Translations under genes and position numbers: made by a program
NCBI GenBank assembly: GCA_946902875.1
Contig: OX336345.1
Location: 14,167,395 to 14,231,394, forward strand
Length of the DNA: 64,000 bases
Direction: 5' to 3'
DNA from: Nematopogon swammerdamellus
Lineage: Eukaryota; Arthropoda; Insecta; Lepidoptera; Adelidae
Shown here: one piece after another, positions 1 through 10,775 of the stretch
Layout: the number at the start of each line of letters is the position of its first letter
How positions within the stretch are numbered: the stretch's first letter is position 1
The notes under the pieces: model-generated
Told to the model about the DNA's origin: nothing
What the model saw: the letters and a program-made list of their open reading frames with translations, nothing else
Database searches by the model: none

Positions 1-870
1 TCCAAAAATTCGCCTTCTCGTCACAATGTAATAAGGTGCAAGTTCGAGTTGTTAAACAGAGTTCAAACGATTTGATGTGGGATATGACACTTCTGGTAGA
101 ACACGCACCTACGTTGTTCTGTGCTCTGTCCCATGCGTATTATACCTACTTACTAGTAAACCTACATATACACTAGTAGAACGTCTTGGAATGTTTGACA
201 GAAAAAGTTTTTGATTAGAGGGAAATTGATTACTTGTCGTTCATCCAGCGGGCAGAGCGAATTCTGGAAGTAGGTATTAAGTTCCTTAGACGGCTTGACC
301 GAAATAATCATCGTTACGGCAGACTTTATGTCAGTATGTCTGATCATTTGATGGTTTAATATTTCGCGATATAGATTTATAGCTGTCTAGATCTTTTTAT
401 GAATACTTTTTACACCACTTACATAGTACGAATTATCGTACTGGAGCGAATTTTTGGCACTCAGTGTAAGTATAGTACCCACTGTATGTCTTGTGACTTC
501 TGGACAAAATTTAATAAAAAAAATTTATTATTTGTTTTCCCTCAATAATTCTGATCATAGGTTTACCATTAAATAATGGGACTGTATCTTAGTAAAATCT
601 TACATATTTTTGTTCTTATCGTAACTTAGCTAAAAATAAAGTAAAGAAAAAGTAAAATTGTTTTAATTCAACAGAATAAAAATAAATCAAACAATACAGT
701 TCACAAGACAAAATGAGTAGTTGAGCTTAAGTTTTATAATATTACTTAACTAATGAAATACAAATCTACTATATAAAATGAGTTGTGCTGTAATTTATAA
801 GAGTACTTGCAGTACAACATGAACTTTGATTGGTGGTTGTGCGTGCGCTCGCGAAGGGTTCTGACAAAAA
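1..870. other. AT-rich DNA, nothing recognised
   Basis: No open frame with protein-like composition, no structured RNA and no repeat that I recognise. Only short chance frames occur. Confidence 0.5.
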
Positions 871-876
871 AAAAAA

Positions 877-906
877 CACGCGAGCGGAGCCGCGGGCGAA
901 AGCTAG
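877..906 (+). mobile_element. Terminus of a dispersed lepidopteran element (Helitron-like)
   Basis: The sequence CGCGAGCGGAGCCGCGGG followed by a tract ending AGCTAG is a very common repeat end in Lepidoptera. The final CTAG fits the CTRR end of Helitrons, but that assignment is inference. Related ends lie at 11018-11044 and 24141-24168, and cut-down forms lie inside the terminal repeats of the large element near 35.42-35.54 kb. Confidence 0.45.
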
Positions 907-1342
907 CTAAAAATAAATACTACCTACATAGGATGAGCGGTTTTTATAATTTTTTTTGTGTCCACTTTTGTGGCCCTGCCCCCAAAGATCATAGGGAGAA
1001 GTGCAGTTTATGGGGATAATTTCAGATACTATAATAATTTACAAGAGTACATATGTGTTCTATTATATATATCTGGTGCATGACGTATCGAGCGTGTGAG
1101 GTTGTTTCTCTTGTGTGAAGTTTAAATATCTCGTAGCTGCAAGTTACTTTTATTACACAATTCCTTTGTTGTTATTATATTGTAATATTCTCTGAATAAA
1201 AAGCAAGCTTTACAATCTGTAATACTTTCCTATTTTACTGTCTACTTTGTTTTTAGTGCCCTCCTTATTTTCAAAGCCATTCCATATTCTTCCAAAACGT
1301 ATTGCTTTGTTGTCTCAATTCGTGGATCTTCAGCGCGCTATT

Positions 1343-1366
1343 CCAAGTTTGCCGTGGCAAACTTGG
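1343..1366. repeat. Short perfect hairpin
   Basis: Arms CCAAGTTTGCC and GGCAAACTTGG are separated by 2 nt. No gene context; a possible cruciform or a relic of a small inverted-repeat element. Confidence 0.6.
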
Positions 1367-1448
1367 CTGACCAAGCAATTATTACGGTAACGATAGACCT
1401 ATTAGTAACTGCACTGGTACAATATGTGATGATTTGATTTGATGATCT

Positions 1449-1540
1449 GTACCGTGTGGGGTCGGTACTTAAAAAGAATAGCCCCACTGCATCTCTTCCC
1501 GTCGCATGTCGTAAAAGTCGACTAAGGGATAAGAAAATTC
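1449..1540 (+). mobile_element. Family A upstream module
   Basis: The segment begins GTACCGTGTGGGGTCGGTAC and contains 'agccccactgcatctc' and 'gtaaaagtcgactaaggga'. The same module occurs in inverse orientation at about 7050-7157, on the plus strand at 30501-30600 and as a fragment at 18404-18475. In three copies it precedes the tail shared by the SINE at 1541-1948, so it belongs to a longer parent element, probably a LINE 3' region. Confidence 0.6.
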
Positions 1541-1948
1541 GTCAGCCTCGGTAGCTCAGTGGCACGGTTGGTTAGTCAACTGTTATTAAGCAACGCTGAG
1601 CGCGGTCAGTGTTTGGATGGGTGACCGCTCGACCGTTGGAGGCTGACCGTGGTTCGGATTCCACGTTAAACTGTAGGTCCCTTCCCTTCTTACCTTACTA
1701 GGTGGTAGGGTTTATCCCGGCCGGGTTGGTACCACCGCACTGAACGAAACGTCGGTCGAAACGGCTATGTAAATAGTTCGTGTTTTCCGTCCAGTTTAGT
1801 GTAGCCGACATGAAATGAAGGGAAGCACTGACATGGCACCTAGTTCACCCTGTGTTATGGGCTGACATCACGGATGTTGTAGGTGATGTAGCCAACCGTG
1901 TCAGGTTCCATAAAAAAAAAAAAAAACAAAAAAAAAACAAAAAAAAAA
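1541..1948 (+). mobile_element. SINE with tRNA-like box A and 5S rRNA-like head
   Basis: The unit starts GTCAGCCTCGG. TAGCTCAGTGG (1552-1562) fits a tRNA gene box A. From about 1584 to 1638 the sequence resembles insect 5S rRNA: 'ttaagcaac' followed by 'gtcagtgtttggatgggtga', matching the 5S internal control region (box A and box C). A body and the shared tail 'gtagccaaccgtgtca' follow, ending in an interrupted poly(A). A second copy at 63525-63906 starts at the same point and keeps a closer 5S match ('ggtcagtacattgatgggtg'). Transcription by Pol III is inferred from the motifs. Confidence 0.7.
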
Positions 1949-2333
1949 GTATGTAGCGACAGTAACAAGAGCACTGCAGACATTCATAGGCGTAATAATA
2001 CAAAATGTGATTCTATGAAAAGGTATATTTAATGCATAATAAAACCTATATTAAATAACACAACATATGGTTTATATGTATTATATTAAACTAACAATCT
2101 TAAAAACATTTAAATCTAAACCTAAAAAAATTAATTAATAATAAAAACCATCTATGAAACATATTTATTCTATGGTAAACCTAATATAGAAGAGCAGTTT
2201 ATTTAAAATAATAATAATGTTGTGATTATTGATGAAGATAAATCTTCATCGGCTAATCACGTCACGCCGCCGTCACCGCACGCAAGCACACAGCGTCAAA
2301 CATATTTTTGTAACAATGCAGTATATTGCTTTT
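1949..2333. other. AT-rich DNA with an imperfect hairpin
   Basis: An imperfect inverted repeat (gtgattattgatgaaga / tcttcatcggctaatcac) lies at about 2222-2261. Otherwise nothing recognised. Confidence 0.4.
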
Positions 2334-2535
2334 TTAGGATTCCGTATCCATACGGATACCTATAACTAAGCCTTCGCCGTCTGTCTGCCTGTCTGTTTGT
2401 CCGATCGTCCGTCCGAGGGCTGTATCTTTTGAACCCTTAATAGATAGTCTGTTGAAATTTTCACAGAATATGTGTTATTTATTATATCATGGTGGATATG
2501 CCAACAAATAAATAAAACAAAAAAAAAAACAAAAA
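2334..2535 (-). mobile_element. Dispersed repeat of the AACCGGCCAAGTGCGAGT family
   Basis: The segment has the hallmarks of a common lepidopteran non-LTR 3' region: GGATTCCGTATCC, several CTGTCTG units, 'ggctgtatcttttgaaccc' and 'gttgaaattttcacagaata'. It is in the opposite orientation to the related copy at 12690-12995. An A-rich tract follows. Confidence 0.6.
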
Positions 2536-2623
2536 GTTAAAAGTTAAGTATTAAGCACGTACTCGCTTTATATAATATATTTTTATTAGAAAAATGCAAA
2601 GCGTAAATCATTGGAAAAAATAC

Positions 2624-2695
2624 ATCCCGGCCAGGATTCGAACCTGGGTCTTTGGCTTGAGCCGCCAACGCGATAACCAACTACGCCACCGGACC
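2624..2695 (-). tRNA. tRNA-like Pol III unit, left arm
   Basis: Exact inverted copy of the unit at 2929-3000. Box A TGGCGTAGTTGG and box B GGTTCGAATCC match the tRNA gene consensus. The T stem CCAGG/CCTGG and anticodon stem TTGGC/GCCAA pair fully; the acceptor stem pairs with wobbles and one mismatch. The anticodon loop GGCTCAA lacks T33, so amino-acid identity cannot be assigned. A run of A on the plus strand (a T6 terminator for this strand) follows the 3' end. Confidence 0.6.
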
Positions 2696-2928
2696 GTTAC
2701 GTATTATCTCCAAATTTTCGCTCTCTTGCACCTTCATGATGATGTCGCATAATTTTTGCGAACAGTCAACTTGCACGGTTCAATGTTGAACCTTATGCTG
2801 TCGTCACCAAAGTCGTATTTGGCATCGGACACTAGAAGTTGACTTGAAGTTTTTAAGACTGTTCGCAAAAATTATGCGACATCATCATGAAGGTGCAAGA
2901 GAGCGAAAATTTGGAGATAATACGTAAC

Positions 2929-3000
2929 GGTCCGGTGGCGTAGTTGGTTATCGCGTTGGCGGCTCAAGCCAAAGACCCAGGTTCGAATCCTGGCCGGGAT
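2929..3000 (+). tRNA. tRNA-like Pol III unit, right arm
   Basis: A 72-nt cloverleaf: acceptor GGTCCGG/CCGGGAT (with G-T pairs and one mismatch), D arm GCG/CGC, anticodon stem TTGGC/GCCAA, T arm CCAGG-TTCGAAT-CCTGG. Boxes A and B are consensus, and TTTTTT four bases downstream would stop Pol III. The loop GGCTCAA would place CTC (Glu) at 34-36 but has G at position 33, unlike working tRNAs. It could be a tRNA-derived SINE head or a pseudogene. Confidence 0.65.
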
Positions 3001-3060
3001 GTATTTTTTCCAATGATTTTCGCTTTGCATTTTTCTAATAAAAATATATTAAAAGTTAAG

Positions 3061-4572
3061 GGTAAACATTACCAACGCAGTCAGCTACAATTCGATCCTA
3101 CACGTAACACGAACGTCACGTGGCGTTCACGTTTCGTTCATATCGTCGCGTTCAAGTTGAAATAGCGCTCGAGTCAGTGCCTACAATTTGTTATTCCGAC
3201 CGACCTTACTCACGCTACGCGTCGTAGCCGTGCCGCCCTGAAGTTGAGTTACGCAAACATTGTCCTTATTACTCGTGTTGTTCTGTGTACTCGGGATAAC
3301 GCAGAGCTCTCGGAAGAATGACAATTAGATACAGGGCGCAACACAACATAAGTCGAGCGCGTGCAAGTGAAAAGGTACGTGATTCAATTGTGTAATTTTA
3401 TTAGGGGCTGTTTTCCCGCGACACGTTTCCCTCCAAAGACACCTTACACATTTTATCTCAGAAATACCCGTTGTTTCTTTACATGCATGAGCGTGTCTGC
3501 GATTGTAAGATTTTCTATCAGAATAGTACATACTAGCGTCCTCGAAATCTTCAAGGTACATATACTACCTATTAGATATTTTACACGGATAATTTAGGGC
3601 ATTAGCAAATATTGAAATGAAATGTGGTGCATATTGTAATGTTGTAATGTGGTGGCGAAAAAGATTTTACTCCTGCCGACTAAATTAGATAGAATTTTGC
3701 TAATCTACACTCAGTTGTAATAAGAAAGCTTTTTTTCTAAAGTTTGTGAAAAAAAAAATAATAATAATGCCAACAATTAATACATGCGTGTGGTGGTCAT
3801 TCATTACATAGTTCATAGAATATTTATTGGACGGTAGACTAAAATAAATTTCTCAGATTGATTATTCCGACTTCATTTCTGTACTTCACCTGAGCCTCAG
3901 TGCCAACATCAACGATCCAACATTCACCCAGCCAAGTTCTGACCGCACCCAGGTGATCACGAATGACGGTCGATCGATCGCACCACTTGCCTACCTTCTT
4001 ACCAATTCTTACAAAAGCAGTTTTCTCATTTTAGTTGAAAGTACCTAGATTAATTAAATAATGTTTCTTTACTGAGCTCTGCGTGCGTGCCTACTTACAT
4101 ACAGGCAGATATCGTACGTAGTGCTCTGAAATTGTGCTCCGTCGTCTGCTCCAATGAATCTAGGAATATTTACGATCCTTACGTGATAACGGCGCGCCTG
4201 TTCTTTTGATTATAACGCGGCTTTGTTGGGCCGAATCCGGCGCTTTTGTCGCTCGTTTGTGAGGAGGCCCTTGAGAAAATCTCTAGTTCACATTTTTTTT
4301 TCATGCTTTTAATGGACATATCGTTTTAAGAATTTATGCACCTTCCGCACAATTAAAGCTCAAAGAAGATAGGACCAAAGGATTTTATACGTGAGAAATA
4401 CAAGCTGCTGAGAAACCGATGCCAATACTTGTCTTGGCAGTAGATCGTAATATATTCATATTTATGTGTGTGTATGTAATGATCACATTCCCAGTGAGTG
4501 TCTACTTATGTAAGAGTTAGGGCTGTGGTTAGGGTAGGGAAAGCGAAACCATTAAAACTATTTAAAACATTA
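3061..4572. other. No recognisable gene
   Basis: Two overlapping antisense frames near 3325-3597 have no family resemblance, and neither starts at an ATG in good context. No repeat recognised. Confidence 0.4.
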
Positions 4573-5075
4573 TGACGAGACGGAAGTTAACTTTCTCCGT
4601 ACAAAATCGTCTTTTGACATTTAGGCAACGTCGTTGTCTCCAATTGCATATGCTGAGTGGGGCCCAATTTGTCGCCATTTTGTTGATGTGCCATAAAGTA
4701 TATTATAGTGTTACTTGTTAAACTGGCGACAAATAAACACTCATTCCATTTCATTTTCATTTCATATGTTTTCTAGCCTTATCCGATTCTTAGTGTTTTT
4801 TTCTTGTCTTAATGACTATGTTCGTGTTATTTTTTGTTTAGATTAAATATATCTACAAAATCGGAGCTAAAAATTTGTATTTCGACCAAAAAAATAAATT
4901 ATTTTTATTTTTTGATGTCATGAAGTTCATTAAACTTTATAGAGTCATCACATCACTTTAGATATTCAAAAAATAAAAAGACAAGAACGTAGATTTGACT
5001 ATCCTTATCACAACAAAAAATAATCGTGAAAATCGGATAACATTTAGGGGGGTAAAAAACATAAATGCCGAAAGA
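4573..5075. mobile_element. Dispersed AT-rich element X, copy 1
   Basis: The block 5014-5074 ('atttaggggggtaaaaaac' plus 'ataaatgccgaaaga') is repeated in the same orientation at 7384-7446. The sequence 'agatattcaaaaaataaaaa' near 4957 recurs inverted near 7347-7370. GACGAGACGGAA at about 4576 is the complement of the end of the second copy near 7475. The two copies are rearranged versions of one inverted-repeat element. Confidence 0.5.
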
Positions 5076-5157
5076 AGAAGTTTGTAGTCAGAACTCTCAG
5101 TAATAATGATATTATGTGGATGGCCACTAAAATACTTTTAAAAATATGTATGAAAAT

Positions 5158-5215
5158 AATACCCTGCGAAGTGTCTTGCCGGTTCTTCTTCGTGGGTGTA
5201 ATCGAACCGGATAGA
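5158..5215 (-). repeat. Dispersed GAAGAAGAACCGGCAAGA repeat
   Basis: The reverse strand reads 'cgaagaagaaccggcaagac'. The same module is found at 10716-10765 and inside the 5' part of the LINE at 62450-62502, on the plus strand. Confidence 0.55.
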
Positions 5216-5287
5216 ACAAATTGTGACAAGTTCGAGCGCAGTTACTGCCATAATCATCCTCAATAAATAATAAACAATAACAAGTCA

Positions 5288-5395
5288 CCGAAGGGAAGCA
5301 CTGACATGGCACCTAGTTCACCAAGGTGTTATGGGCTGACATCACGGATGTGCTAGTAGGTGTAGCCAACCGTGTTAGTTTACATAAAAAAAAAC
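5288..5395 (+). mobile_element. Family A tail fragment
   Basis: The fragment runs from 'gaagggaagcactgacatgg' to 'tgtagccaaccgtgttag' and A-rich DNA. It holds only the 3' end of the family seen at 1541-1948, as expected of a 5'-truncated retrotransposed copy. Confidence 0.7.
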
Positions 5396-6055
5396 AAATT
5401 CAATAACATGCAATTTCCGACTGCGTAATCAAATGTTAGGTGTCATGATTCACCGCCGTGTTGGCCGGCAGACTGTTACAATTTGCCACAAGCCAACTCC
5501 AATACACCGCCCTTTCGCCATATTTATTGCCAAAATTTGGACAATTACGAGCACGAAGAAAAATATTAACAAATTCCGATGCCGGATTTTACGCGCCAAC
5601 TTCCAGCGAACACATTAATTATGAGCAATTTGGCGCGAGACTACGTAGAGTAGCATTTAGTAGCATTACGTAACGCTTCCGGATTAGTATTGGATGAATT
5701 TGTTTGGTAAAGGAAGTTAGCCTGTAATCTCCAAATACATTTTCTAAGAAAATTTCCGAAGTTGATTTAATCCGAAACTTCTCCGATCCGAGACGCGCCT
5801 AATTTGCTAAACATATTGATTATTATAAAATATAAATTATGTTTTATAAGTACTTGCGTTTATCTTAACATCTCCTTACGCCTCCGCTAAGTGGTTGGTA
5901 GAAGCACGAAAACCCGAAACATTCATTATTCATCCATTCATCCAAGCTTTTCGAAAATTATTTGGAAGATATTAAAATGTTGATGCAGTAATTTTTAATC
6001 AGAATGATATAATGTACGGTGTGCATTATGTACCCGTAGATCTTATTATAGGTAC
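5396..6055. other. No recognisable gene
   Basis: Two overlapping 61- and 71-codon frames near 5433-5673 show no family features. The 12-base string TACCCGTAGATC at about 6030 resembles part of miR-100 but sits in no hairpin. Confidence 0.4.
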
Positions 6056-6059
6056 CCTT

Positions 6060-6290
6060 TGCCCCTTATTAGGTGGTGGCTCAATTTTATAGCCGACTGG
6101 CTTGGTACCATCGTACTGGATGTAAGATGGCAGCATAGCAGCCTCGGCTGTGTTCTCCTCTAGTCCAGTATAGCCAGCAATCCAAAGCGAAGTCTACGGT
6201 ATGGCGCCAACCTTCTATGAGGTTATATTGGCTGGTCGGAGTATGTGCTTTGGCCCCTCTGACTCAGCCACCCATAACGGATTACATAAA
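6060..6290 (+). mobile_element. Family B retroelement tail, copy 1
   Basis: It shares with 20911-21145 a series of blocks: 'taggtggt..gctcaa', 'agccgactg.cttggtacca', 'gcatagcagcctcgg', 'gtgttctcctctagtccagt', 'ggctggtcgga', 'cagccacccata'. Family A has a comparable layout (Tag-gtggt, 'ttggtaccac', 'tccagt..agtgtagcc'), so A and B are probably distant relatives. Confidence 0.6.
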
Positions 6291-6403
6291 GAAATACTTT
6301 CTGTTGGAAGATTGAGCTACAAACTGTATAAACCAATTCACAAACTACTAAGTATGTACTGGAGACCATGGTAGCCTCGGCAGGAATTGGCAGATTTTTT
6401 ATA

Positions 6404-6560
6404 TGTAAATAGTTCGTATTTTCCGTCCAGTTCAGTGTAGCCGACATGAAATGAAGGGAAGCACTGACATGGCACCTAGTTCACCCAGTGTTATGGGCTG
6501 ACATCACGGATGTTGTAGGTGTTGTAGCCAACCGTGTTAGTTTCCATAATAAAAAAAATT
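6404..6560 (+). mobile_element. Family A tail fragment
   Basis: The fragment begins 'atgtaaatagttcgtatttt', continues through 'gggaagcactgacatggcac' to 'gtagccaaccgtgttagttt' and ends in an A-rich tract. It follows family B copy 1 almost directly. Confidence 0.7.
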
Positions 6561-6705
6561 TACGTCTTAGCTCTCGGTATGTATGGGCAGTCATTTTGTG
6601 AACAAGTGACGTCAAGAAGCCGAAGTACTGAAGCGGAAGTACATAATGTCACATGACAATTTGAAGCGGAAGTGACGTGCGCGCGTGTGACGGGAAGCGC
6701 GTGCT

Positions 6706-7157
6706 GTTTTTTTTTTGTTTTTTTTTTATTTTTTTTTATGGAAACTTGACACGGTTGGCTACATCACCTACAACATCCGTGATGTCAGCCCATAACACCG
6801 GGTGAACTAGGTGCCATGTCAGTGCTTCCCTTCATTTCGCGCCGGCTACACTGAACTGGACGGAAAACACGAACTATTTACATAGCCGGTTCGACCGACG
6901 ACGTTTCGCTCAGTGCGGTGGTACCAACCCGGCCGGGATAAACCCTACCACCTAGTAAGGTAAGAAGGGAAGGGACCTACAGTTTAACGTGGTATCCGAA
7001 CCACGGTCAGCCTCCAACAGTCGGACGGTCATCCATCCAATAACTGACCGCACCATTAAGCTGCCGGGGCTGACGATCCCTTATTCGACTTTTACGACAT
7101 GCGACGGGGAGAGATGCAGTGGGGCTATTCTTTTTAAGTACCGACCCCACACGGTAC
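6706..7157 (-). mobile_element. Family A element with head remnant
   Basis: On the minus strand this copy has the upstream module (ends at 7157), then a shortened 5S/tRNA-like head ('ggtcagttattggatggatg' with the preceding part deleted), the body and the tail, closing with a long T/A tract at 6706-6738. It shows that the upstream module and the 5S-like head can be joined in one element. Confidence 0.7.
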
Positions 7158-7269
7158 GATGTTCAATTTAATATACATATTATGATTCTTTAGCGCATGT
7201 TAACCAGCTGACCGTGCCCGAGGTTAGTTGTTCAATTTAGTCTGTGGCTGGATAACTTTCTCTACCCCC

Positions 7270-7446
7270 CCCCCCTAAACCTTATCCTATTTTTAGAATA
7301 TTTCTTTTGTTGTAATAAGGTCAGTCGAATCTACATTCCTGTCTTTTTATTTTTTGAATATCTAAAGGTAAGTCCTGAAGACAAGAAAAAATAATTGTAA
7401 AAATAGGATAAGGTTTAGGGGGGTAAAAAACATAAATGCCGAAAGA
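7270..7446. mobile_element. Element X, copy 2
   Basis: Inverted ends 'cctaaaccttatcctatttt' (about 7275-7294) and 'aaaataggataaggtttagg' (about 7399-7418) enclose a short AT-rich core. This fits a small non-autonomous inverted-repeat element related to 4573-5075. A C tract precedes it. Confidence 0.55.
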
Positions 7447-7535
7447 CGATTTTGTATGGAGAAAGTAAAGTTCCGTCTCGTCTTAAGTTAATGGTAGCTG
7501 TTCATCATTGGCGTTTGACGGTCAAAGGGTATTTA

Positions 7536-8137
7536 CACTCCGTTCATCATAGGAACTAATGCCGAGCGGTTTCTCTTTCTCTGTACTTCTCACTCTCGCA
7601 AAGGGTGATTGCAGTGACTGAACTGAGGTTATGAGTATAGTTAAATTTTAAAAAAATATTGAATTATTGTTTATTTATTTGATGAATGAAAATTTTGCAA
7701 TATAATTGAATCAAGTTAAATATTTATATTTTCACTGTGAATTATTTAATATTAAAATTATATATTATTTAAATGTTGTGCCTAATCTACTTACTTCAGC
7801 TGTTTGTTCTATTATAGGTGGATAAGTTAACCCACCAACACAAATAATACACAAAACTTCAAAATAACACGTGAAAAATATGTAAAACAATTAATACGTT
7901 ATTATTATGACGCGTAGGAAAAGCTACTGATTAATGCGTCGACTGACCGGCCGACTGCACCTGGCTACCTGAAACCTTCTCAGAATAAAAACGCAAAACT
8001 AACTCCAGGCGCAGCGGCGCACGCGCCGTTATGGTTTTGAGATGACTTTCGCATACACCTATGACTCACAAACACAACCTTGTGTCCTGTGTAAGAAGAG
8101 AAACCGCTCGGCATTAGTTCCTAGGATGAACGGAGTA
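7536..8137. mobile_element. Non-autonomous TIR element of about 600 bp
   Basis: The left end CACTCCGTTCATC-A-TAGGAAC and right end GTTCCTAGGATGAACGGAGTA are inverted copies; the similarity continues through AATGCCGAGCGGTTTCTCTT for about 40 bp. TA dinucleotides flank both ends (7534-7535 and 8138-8139), the target duplication of Tc1/mariner-type elements. The interior is AT-rich with no transposase frame. Confidence 0.7.
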
Positions 8138-8139
8138 TA

Positions 8140-10264
8140 GGTAATTACTTTAGGTTTATTTTATAATTTTAAATAAAATAGGTAATATTGTAGTATGTAC
8201 GGTGTTTAATCTTCGATGAAAACATATTTAAAAAAAGTCTGTCAAACTGAGTGTCTTTGTTACATGAAAGTGTAAAGTGGCTGGTCTGGTATCTATTTGG
8301 TGTAAGAATTTGTAAATATATTTTGTATGAGACGGCGGCTCAATTTATGTTTTCCCCGCAGCATTTAATGGATATTTGTACATACATATTTGTATTTAAT
8401 ACGCATCCTCGCATCAGCATCTCGTGTAATACACACCATCCACACACTGGCAATGTTGGCTCAATTGCAGCATACATTATTTACGCTAAGTAGGAATTAA
8501 CTTAGTCCCCTTTTTCGATCCCATCTGCCGTTAATTAGCCCGGAAGTGACCTTTATATTATAGCCTTTTGGCAAAAGAGCACGTTTTCAAAATTAATGAA
8601 GGGTTGTGATTTTCGTAGTGAGCATGCTCGCGTAATCTAAACCCTTGCGTACCTAATTACTTACGGAGGCGCCCGGGGCGAGGTCTGTTTTACGGTTTAC
8701 GTGTCTTACGCACTTTATGTGCCTTGTTTACAATTTCTATTGTTTTTTGGAGCAAGAGGACGGTGGCCTTTCTTCGCACGAGCTGTGTCGTAGGAACAAG
8801 AGAATGGCTTTCAGTCGACATTCTTCACGCGGGCTGCAACCTGTGCCGCGCGTTGGAATCTGTAGAGCGAGATCTGCGTTTCTGGAATACTGAGCACAGT
8901 CAAGGCATCGCGTATGTAGGTACATAGGTAGGTCCTTGTGGAATATATTGCTGGGGATACAGAAGTGTACGTTCATGAACACACATTTAAAAATGCAATT
9001 TGAAATGATGCACTTACGTCCTCCAGAATATGTCGGATTTGATGTCTCTAGGAATATTTTCTAGTTTAAATATTTCTGTGAAACTTTTTTTTTTATTTTT
9101 TTTTTCCAGTAAAACCGAAATTATTTCTATGAATTTTTTTAATTTTAAATTGTTCTCAGTAAGAAAATTCAAGCAAATTGTAACTATTGTTGTCATTTAT
9201 TGATCGCTGATACACTATACAATTTTAACGAAACTGTAATCCGCCCTACGATGTAGTTTCAACTGCACACTTATCTTCATTTCGTCCCAAATCGTCCGTA
9301 TACAATAAAGGCGTGCATGTACTAATTCATGTTAATTGAGTAACATCCTGTAATCATACATTGTTTGCAACTCCGCACAGGCATAATACAATACACGGAG
9401 GCTAACAGATAAAGGCTTTATCTAACTAAACGTTTAATGCTCCTATTTCTAGGCCTTTGTATGCACGGAACGAAAACAGATGTACTTTTTATGTGAACGT
9501 AAAATTATTTTACGTTAACCTGACGGGAGGCTTTCCCTGAGATAGGTCACCCGATGATCGTAAAAGACCTCCAGCAGATAAATGATCTCCCGCTTCATTT
9601 AAATATTTTATTAAAGCCAGTGTTTCGGTGAAACAATATGTAACAATATGTAAGTACATTTAGGGGGAAATGACTTTTAATTAATCTTTCGTACAATTTT
9701 CAAATCATGGCCACCTCATAGAATGAAAGCATTAACATACCTACTTACGTCGATAAAAATATTTAAATCATTTAATCAAGCATAAAATATTAACAAACAT
9801 TTATTAACGATTTAAATTAAAAAATTAAACAACCTAACTGAATCTAAAATGTAAACCAAAACTAGCGTAGTTTTTATTATTTTTATTATAAACATTTTAA
9901 TAGAATTGTAATATTTAATACATTACTTAAGTACTTAGGTAGGTACGCGCTGATTTAAGAAGGAATGTAATAATTTTGTTCAGCATGTGCCAATGTTCAT
10001 TGCGTTACTCTTTCGTCGTTGGATTTATATTCTGCAAAATGAACCCTCCAATACGATTCGGATAATTGAAATTGCCGTCACAATCCTTTCATACTTTACA
10101 CTGTTGATGCTCTATTTAATTAATGTATGAACTCGTACACAGGCTGGAATGTATGTACGCTGATCCGATTGGCATAATCGTTCATTATGAGTAAGCCGGA
10201 TTCAGTACCCTTCCCGATTTGCTTTACACCGCTCCGATTAATCCGGATACGAGTGTATTCTCTT
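8140..10264. other. No recognisable gene
   Basis: AT-rich DNA with short overlapping antisense frames (8251-8493, 8724-8982) that show no domain. No repeat recognised with confidence. Confidence 0.4.
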
Positions 10265-10560
10265 TCTATAATAAAATACAACATTTGTCTATCTGTCTTT
10301 TATGGATAACCTCGATAACCACTGAGCCGATTAACGTGCAGTTATTTTCTAATGGAATCTGACATCGCGGGGTGCTTATATTATCTTCTTCTTAAATCTT
10401 CTACTCTATTATTATAAAGAGTATAATCTCTAACTGTCTGTAACCGGTCAACTCAAAATCGGCGGAACCGATTCACAATCGGTTTCACTAATGGATTCTG
10501 GCACATCGCGGGATGGTTATAGACCAAGTATCATCACGATATTTCTCGACGGGGTCAAGA
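10265..10560. repeat. Two related copies of a dispersed repeat
   Basis: Blocks at about 10290-10380 and 10430-10520 share the order 'ctgtct', 'taacc', 'gccgatt / aaccgattc', 'atgga-tctg-ca-atcgcggg' and 'ttata'. This resembles the 'contains ACCGATTT, tgaaatttg' class of lepidopteran repeats; a diverged relative is at 15240-15340. Confidence 0.4.
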
Positions 10561-10715
10561 ATAAACGAAACATTGCATGAGGTGCGGAAAAAATACGACC
10601 CCGCTAAATAAATCCATGTTTATTGACTAAAGTATTCTTTATTCATCATCCATAGAAAGTACACTGCCTCGGATTTGTCATATTTTAACATTTAACATTT
10701 AGAATTTTGCCATTT

Positions 10716-10775
10716 CGATTATCACAGCGAAGAAGAACTGGCAAGAAACTTCGCTGGATACTTTTTTTTTATGTA
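10716..10775 (+). repeat. Dispersed GAAGAAGAACTGGCAAGA repeat
   Basis: The block 'tttcgattatcacagcgaag' to 'aagaaacttcgctggat' is almost identical to 62452-62502 in the LINE 5' region, and related inversely to 5158-5215. A T-rich run follows. Confidence 0.6.

Larger units (their letters stand above)
2574..3050. repeat. Near-perfect palindrome with 194-bp arms
   Basis: Arms 2574-2767 and 2857-3050 are inverted copies with one mismatch that I can see (near 2604/3020), separated by an 89-bp spacer. Each arm contains a complete tRNA-like sequence transcribed away from the centre. The 11-bp sequence TAAAAGTTAAG occurs at 2538-2548 and again at 3050-3060, suggesting a target-site duplication around the whole object. 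Confidence 0.85.

Noticed and set aside
2929..3000. Working tRNA-Glu or tRNA-Leu gene
   Set aside because: The anticodon loop lacks T33, the acceptor stem has a mismatch and wobbles, and the exact inverted duplicate points to a mobile tRNA-derived element.
6028..6042. TACCCGTAGATC resembling miR-100/miR-10
   Set aside because: Only 12 bases agree and the surrounding sequence does not fold into a precursor.
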